From assembly GCA_034096865.1 (NCBI GenBank), contig JAWQFJ010018179.1, positions 5,001 through 40,103 of the forward strand: a DNA stretch of 35,103 nt, read 5' to 3'. Positions 32,022 to 35,103 of this stretch are shown here, one piece after another (positions within the stretch are counted from its first letter, which is position 1; every line of letters starts with the position of its first letter). Source of the DNA: Theodoxus fluviatilis. Its lineage: Eukaryota; Mollusca; Gastropoda; Cycloneritida; Neritidae. A program made the position numbers and the translations under genes. Under the pieces are notes generated by a model, which had not been told where the DNA came from, did no database searches, and worked only from the letters and a program-made list of their open reading frames with translations.

Positions 32022-32127
32022 ATGATGGAACTGTTCATTGAAACCCTCACGGGTACAGCCTTTGAGCTTCGTGTTTCGCCTTTCGAGACAATCATGTCGG
32101 TCAAAGCGAAGATTCAAAGGCTGGAAG
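32022..32127 (+). CDS. ZFAND4: First coding exon of a ZFAND4 (ANUBL1)-like protein, partial gene
   Basis: The translation from the tandem ATGATG at 32022-32027 reads MELFIETLTGTAFELRVSP, then FETIMSVKAKIQRLE and a split Gly codon before the donor GTGAGT at 32128. This is, from memory, nearly identical to the start of the ubiquitin-like domain of vertebrate ZFAND4 (MELFIETLTGTCFELRVSP...VKAKIRRLEG). ZFAND4 carries an N-terminal ubiquitin-like domain and a C-terminal AN1 zinc finger; only about 35 residues are encoded here. An in-frame TGA at 31950-31952 and no ATG between it and 32022 support the start. The next exon was not found before the window end, so it lies further right. The gene is divergent from the SLC9B-like gene. 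Confidence 0.9.
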
Positions 32128-32918
32128 GTGAGTAGAAACAATCATCGACGTTCAGAGGTCGTAAGCATTGTTATGCACTGTGTACTTGTTCTTACGCCAC
32201 CTGTCTGACCCACCTGCTGTTTCATTGTCCTTGATGTACTCTCGCCTACTCTGCTTATTTTGATTTATGCGAATTCTTACGTCTGTGCAGACGATGTACA
32301 CGAAAGAATGTACGTCAACAACCGGTGAGCCGTTGTGATTCTTGTGTAAGTAGGTACGACACATTTACGTCGTAACTGACCTGATCACAACGCTGACAGG
32401 TGATGGGCTACTGACAACTCGGGCACTTTCTATCCTTTCCATTGTTTGGGCATTTTCCTGCTGCCAATCATGCTCGCATCGTTTAGGACGTGTTGGTGTG
32501 TGGATCCACCAAGTTGTTGTCACATGGTTTGGCCGGTGTCTGGTTGACCTGAATTGACCTCCCTCTTGCAGTCGCGCTCGTTTTCACAGTCACGCTCAGT
32601 TGCGTGCTTAGTTGAAAGTCTATATCGACGAAATTGAACGACAATGTCAGCGATGCACATGCTAAGTAATGAAGTATGATCGCTACAAGGCAACTTATTT
32701 CTAACTTTCGCGACCGATTAACAATTATCTGACACCAGATGCTTGAATCACGAAGATAAATAGGCTTACATTGCACCAAACACTGGTTGTGAAACTGAAG
32801 GAGTCGGAATGGCGGAATAAGATGACATAGAGGTAGCCAATGCGTTGAAATGATGATGAATTGCGGAGAATTAAAAGAACAGCGGCAGGTGTAGGTCCGT
32901 TTGAGCGACACGTGCTTG

Positions 32919-32920
<2 letters not shown>
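32128..32920. other. Start of intron 1 of the ZFAND4-like gene
   Basis: Begins with the donor GTGAGT. No second ubiquitin-domain exon was recognised. Confidence 0.6.
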
Positions 32921-32979
<59 letters not shown>

Positions 32980-32987
32980 GCACACAC

Positions 32988-33058
<71 letters not shown>
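32921..33058. repeat. (GT)n and (GA)n microsatellites
   Basis: GT tract 32921-32974 and GA tract about 32992-33058, separated by AAACGCACACACGAAA. Confidence 0.97.
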
Positions 33059-33574
<516 letters not shown>

Positions 33575-34529
33575 CCAAGATATGCCTTTTCTATTGCAAC
33601 GTAAACTACTTCAGATGCATACAAACTGTATCTTTGTTTGCATTTATTGCAAGAGTGCAATTGTCCAAACATTGTACACACTAAAAAAGGTACAGCTTTG
33701 TGACTCCTTTTTAAGTCATGCCATTCTGTGTGTATTCTCTTGAGATGATTCTGGTTAGTTACCCAGCACTGTAATTTGATAGCATCCAATAGCTCCTTGT
33801 ACACCTGAACACTTACATGATTCAATGGTTTCTGCTAAAGAGAATAGTACTCTGTTCACATTGTGATTTCTGGCAAGGGCTGGCAACCCCCAGAAGCAGA
33901 AGGTCAGACCTTCTGTGCCTGATCCTCCATAAGATCTTTGTGTGGCCAGAACTGTGTGTCATGCAGGGTCCTTCCCTCTGAATGGCTGCCTCTGTTCTCT
34001 GGGAGTGTGCTTGGTTTTCTGGAGCCAGTTAGCTTCAGGGCAACATTCAGAAAGGCCTAAGGACAATGAATACCCTAGAAATGTTTGTAATTGAGCTGTA
34101 TGGGGCAAAGTCTGTCAGATGTATACACTACAGATACTTGAATCAGTTCCAGTCTGGTCACTCTTCATAGTGGAAACACCATTGATTTGATGATACATGT
34201 TCCTGTTGAGGGCTGTAAGAAAAGGGTTGATCAGTAGTTGGTGTCAGTTGGTTCATTCTGTGCTAGATGAACAAAGCAGGTGCTAATTGCTAAGCTTGCT
34301 AGTGAGTTTTGCATGAGGTTTCATGGGCTGTAAGTTGCTTGCACACTTTACTTGTGAGTTATTTCCAATCAGTGGTTAGGTGGTTGGGACACACAGAGGG
34401 ATTACAGTGCAGTGAGGAGGGTAGTGAGTGCACAGGTTCTGCATCAGCTGTAATGACATTTTCTTCCCTTGACCTCCCTTGTTAGTCCATCTTGGGTCAA
34501 CTTGGATATATCCCTACACTTTTGTCTTC
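33575..34529. other. ZFAND4-like intron, no recognised feature
   Basis: No recognised gene or repeat. Confidence 0.5.
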
Positions 34530-34920
34530 TGCCCAGACTGCATGCTCCCTTCTTTTGGCATGCTCCTTCATCCTCACCATGCTCTCTTGTCTGCTGCATG
34601 CATGCAGCATTCTCCCTTGCCTGCAGCATGCTCCCATGTCCTCAGCATGCTTACTTGTACTTGCCTTGTTCTCTTGTTGGCTGCATTTTCCCTTGTCATC
34701 ACCATGCTCCCTTGCCTTCACCATGCCCTTTTGACTGCACATTGCTTCTTTTTCTTTGCTGTGCCCTTTTGACTTCATAATGCTTCTTTGCCTTCACCAT
34801 GCTCCATTATCTTCACCATGCCCTTTTGACTGCTCAATGCTTCTTTTTCTTCTCCATGCTTTTTTGTCTTCACATTTCCTTGTCTTCGTTATGTTCCCTT
34901 GTCTTCACCATTCTTTCCAC
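34530..34920. repeat. Degenerate ~20-bp CATGCTCCCTTG repeat
   Basis: CATGCTCC, CATGCTTCTT and CATGCCCTTTTG variants recur every roughly 18-22 bp. They look like an older, diverged version of the adjoining minisatellite. Confidence 0.75.
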
Positions 34921-35103
34921 CATGCTCCCCAGTCCTTTCTTCTTTCCACCATGCTCCTCTGTCCTTTCTTCCTTCCACCATGCTCCCCAGTCCTTTCTTC
35001 TTTCCACCATGCTCCCCAGTCCTTTCTTCCTTCCACCATGCTCCCCAGTCCTTTCTTCTTTCCACCATGCTCCTCTGTCCTTTCTTCCTTCCACCATGCT
35101 CCC
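34921..35103. repeat. 29-bp minisatellite running off the window end
   Basis: CATGCTCC starts at 34921, 34950, 34979, 35008, 35037, 35066 and 35095, exactly 29 bp apart. Units alternate CTTCTTTCC and CTTCCTTCC, giving a 58-bp dimer pattern. Confidence 0.95.

Noticed and set aside
34444..35097. Several frames of about 60-100 residues on both strands
   Set aside because: They are translations of the CATGCTCC-type minisatellites.

Overview
This is animal nuclear DNA with introns, canonical GT-AG splice sites and a very high load of microsatellites and transposon remnants. No bacterial, viral or organellar gene organisation is visible. The two conserved genes, the repeat style and the LINE/SINE types fit a marine invertebrate. 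A mollusc, probably a gastropod, is my best guess; that is inference, since no taxon-diagnostic gene is present.

Gene 1, minus strand, 25223 down to about 3.4 kb: a complete coding region for an SLC9B/NHA2-type cation/proton antiporter (CPA2 family). I reconstructed ten coding exons by hand. Every junction has a GT donor, an AG acceptor and a matching phase, and together they give one uninterrupted 558-residue reading frame. The landmark residues of animal NHA2 are present: a double Asp in the SVDDVLAITGF motif, FAWLPKATVQ, and the Glu and Arg that form a salt bridge in mammalian NHA2. The start exon begins at a splice acceptor 60 nt before the ATG, so at least one non-coding 5' exon lies further right.

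Gene 2, plus strand, from about 32 kb: only the first coding exon (32022-32127) of a ZFAND4 (ANUBL1)-like protein, encoding the start of its ubiquitin-like domain and ending at a GTGAGT donor. The rest lies beyond the window. The two genes are head to head, with a CpG-richer segment at about 31.5-32.0 kb as candidate promoter.

Layout: 1-3.4 kb intergenic, with a 618-bp element bounded by perfect 33-bp inverted repeats (1697-2314); 3.4-4.75 kb the antiporter 3' region, with a LINE-like tail and a TGACA/TGTCA-rich tract; 4.76-9 kb exons 10 to 5; 8.93-20.94 kb a 12-kb intron holding a degenerate ~170-bp tandem array, two related palindrome-cored DNA-transposon copies (one nested in a LINE), SINEs and many simple repeats; 20.9-25.2 kb exons 4 to 1; 25.2-31.5 kb upstream sequence with a 29-bp minisatellite carrying six perfect forkhead-type GTAAACAA sites and a 20-bp G-rich minisatellite; 32.1-35.1 kb intron 1 of the ZFAND4-like gene, ending in another 29-bp minisatellite.

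Nothing suggests a multigene system. The points most worth checking are the inverted-repeat element, a SINE family with six copies (three with readable target-site duplications), the forkhead-site minisatellite, the ~170-bp array and a degenerate hammerhead-like motif. All coordinates and translations were read by eye, and no database search was run.
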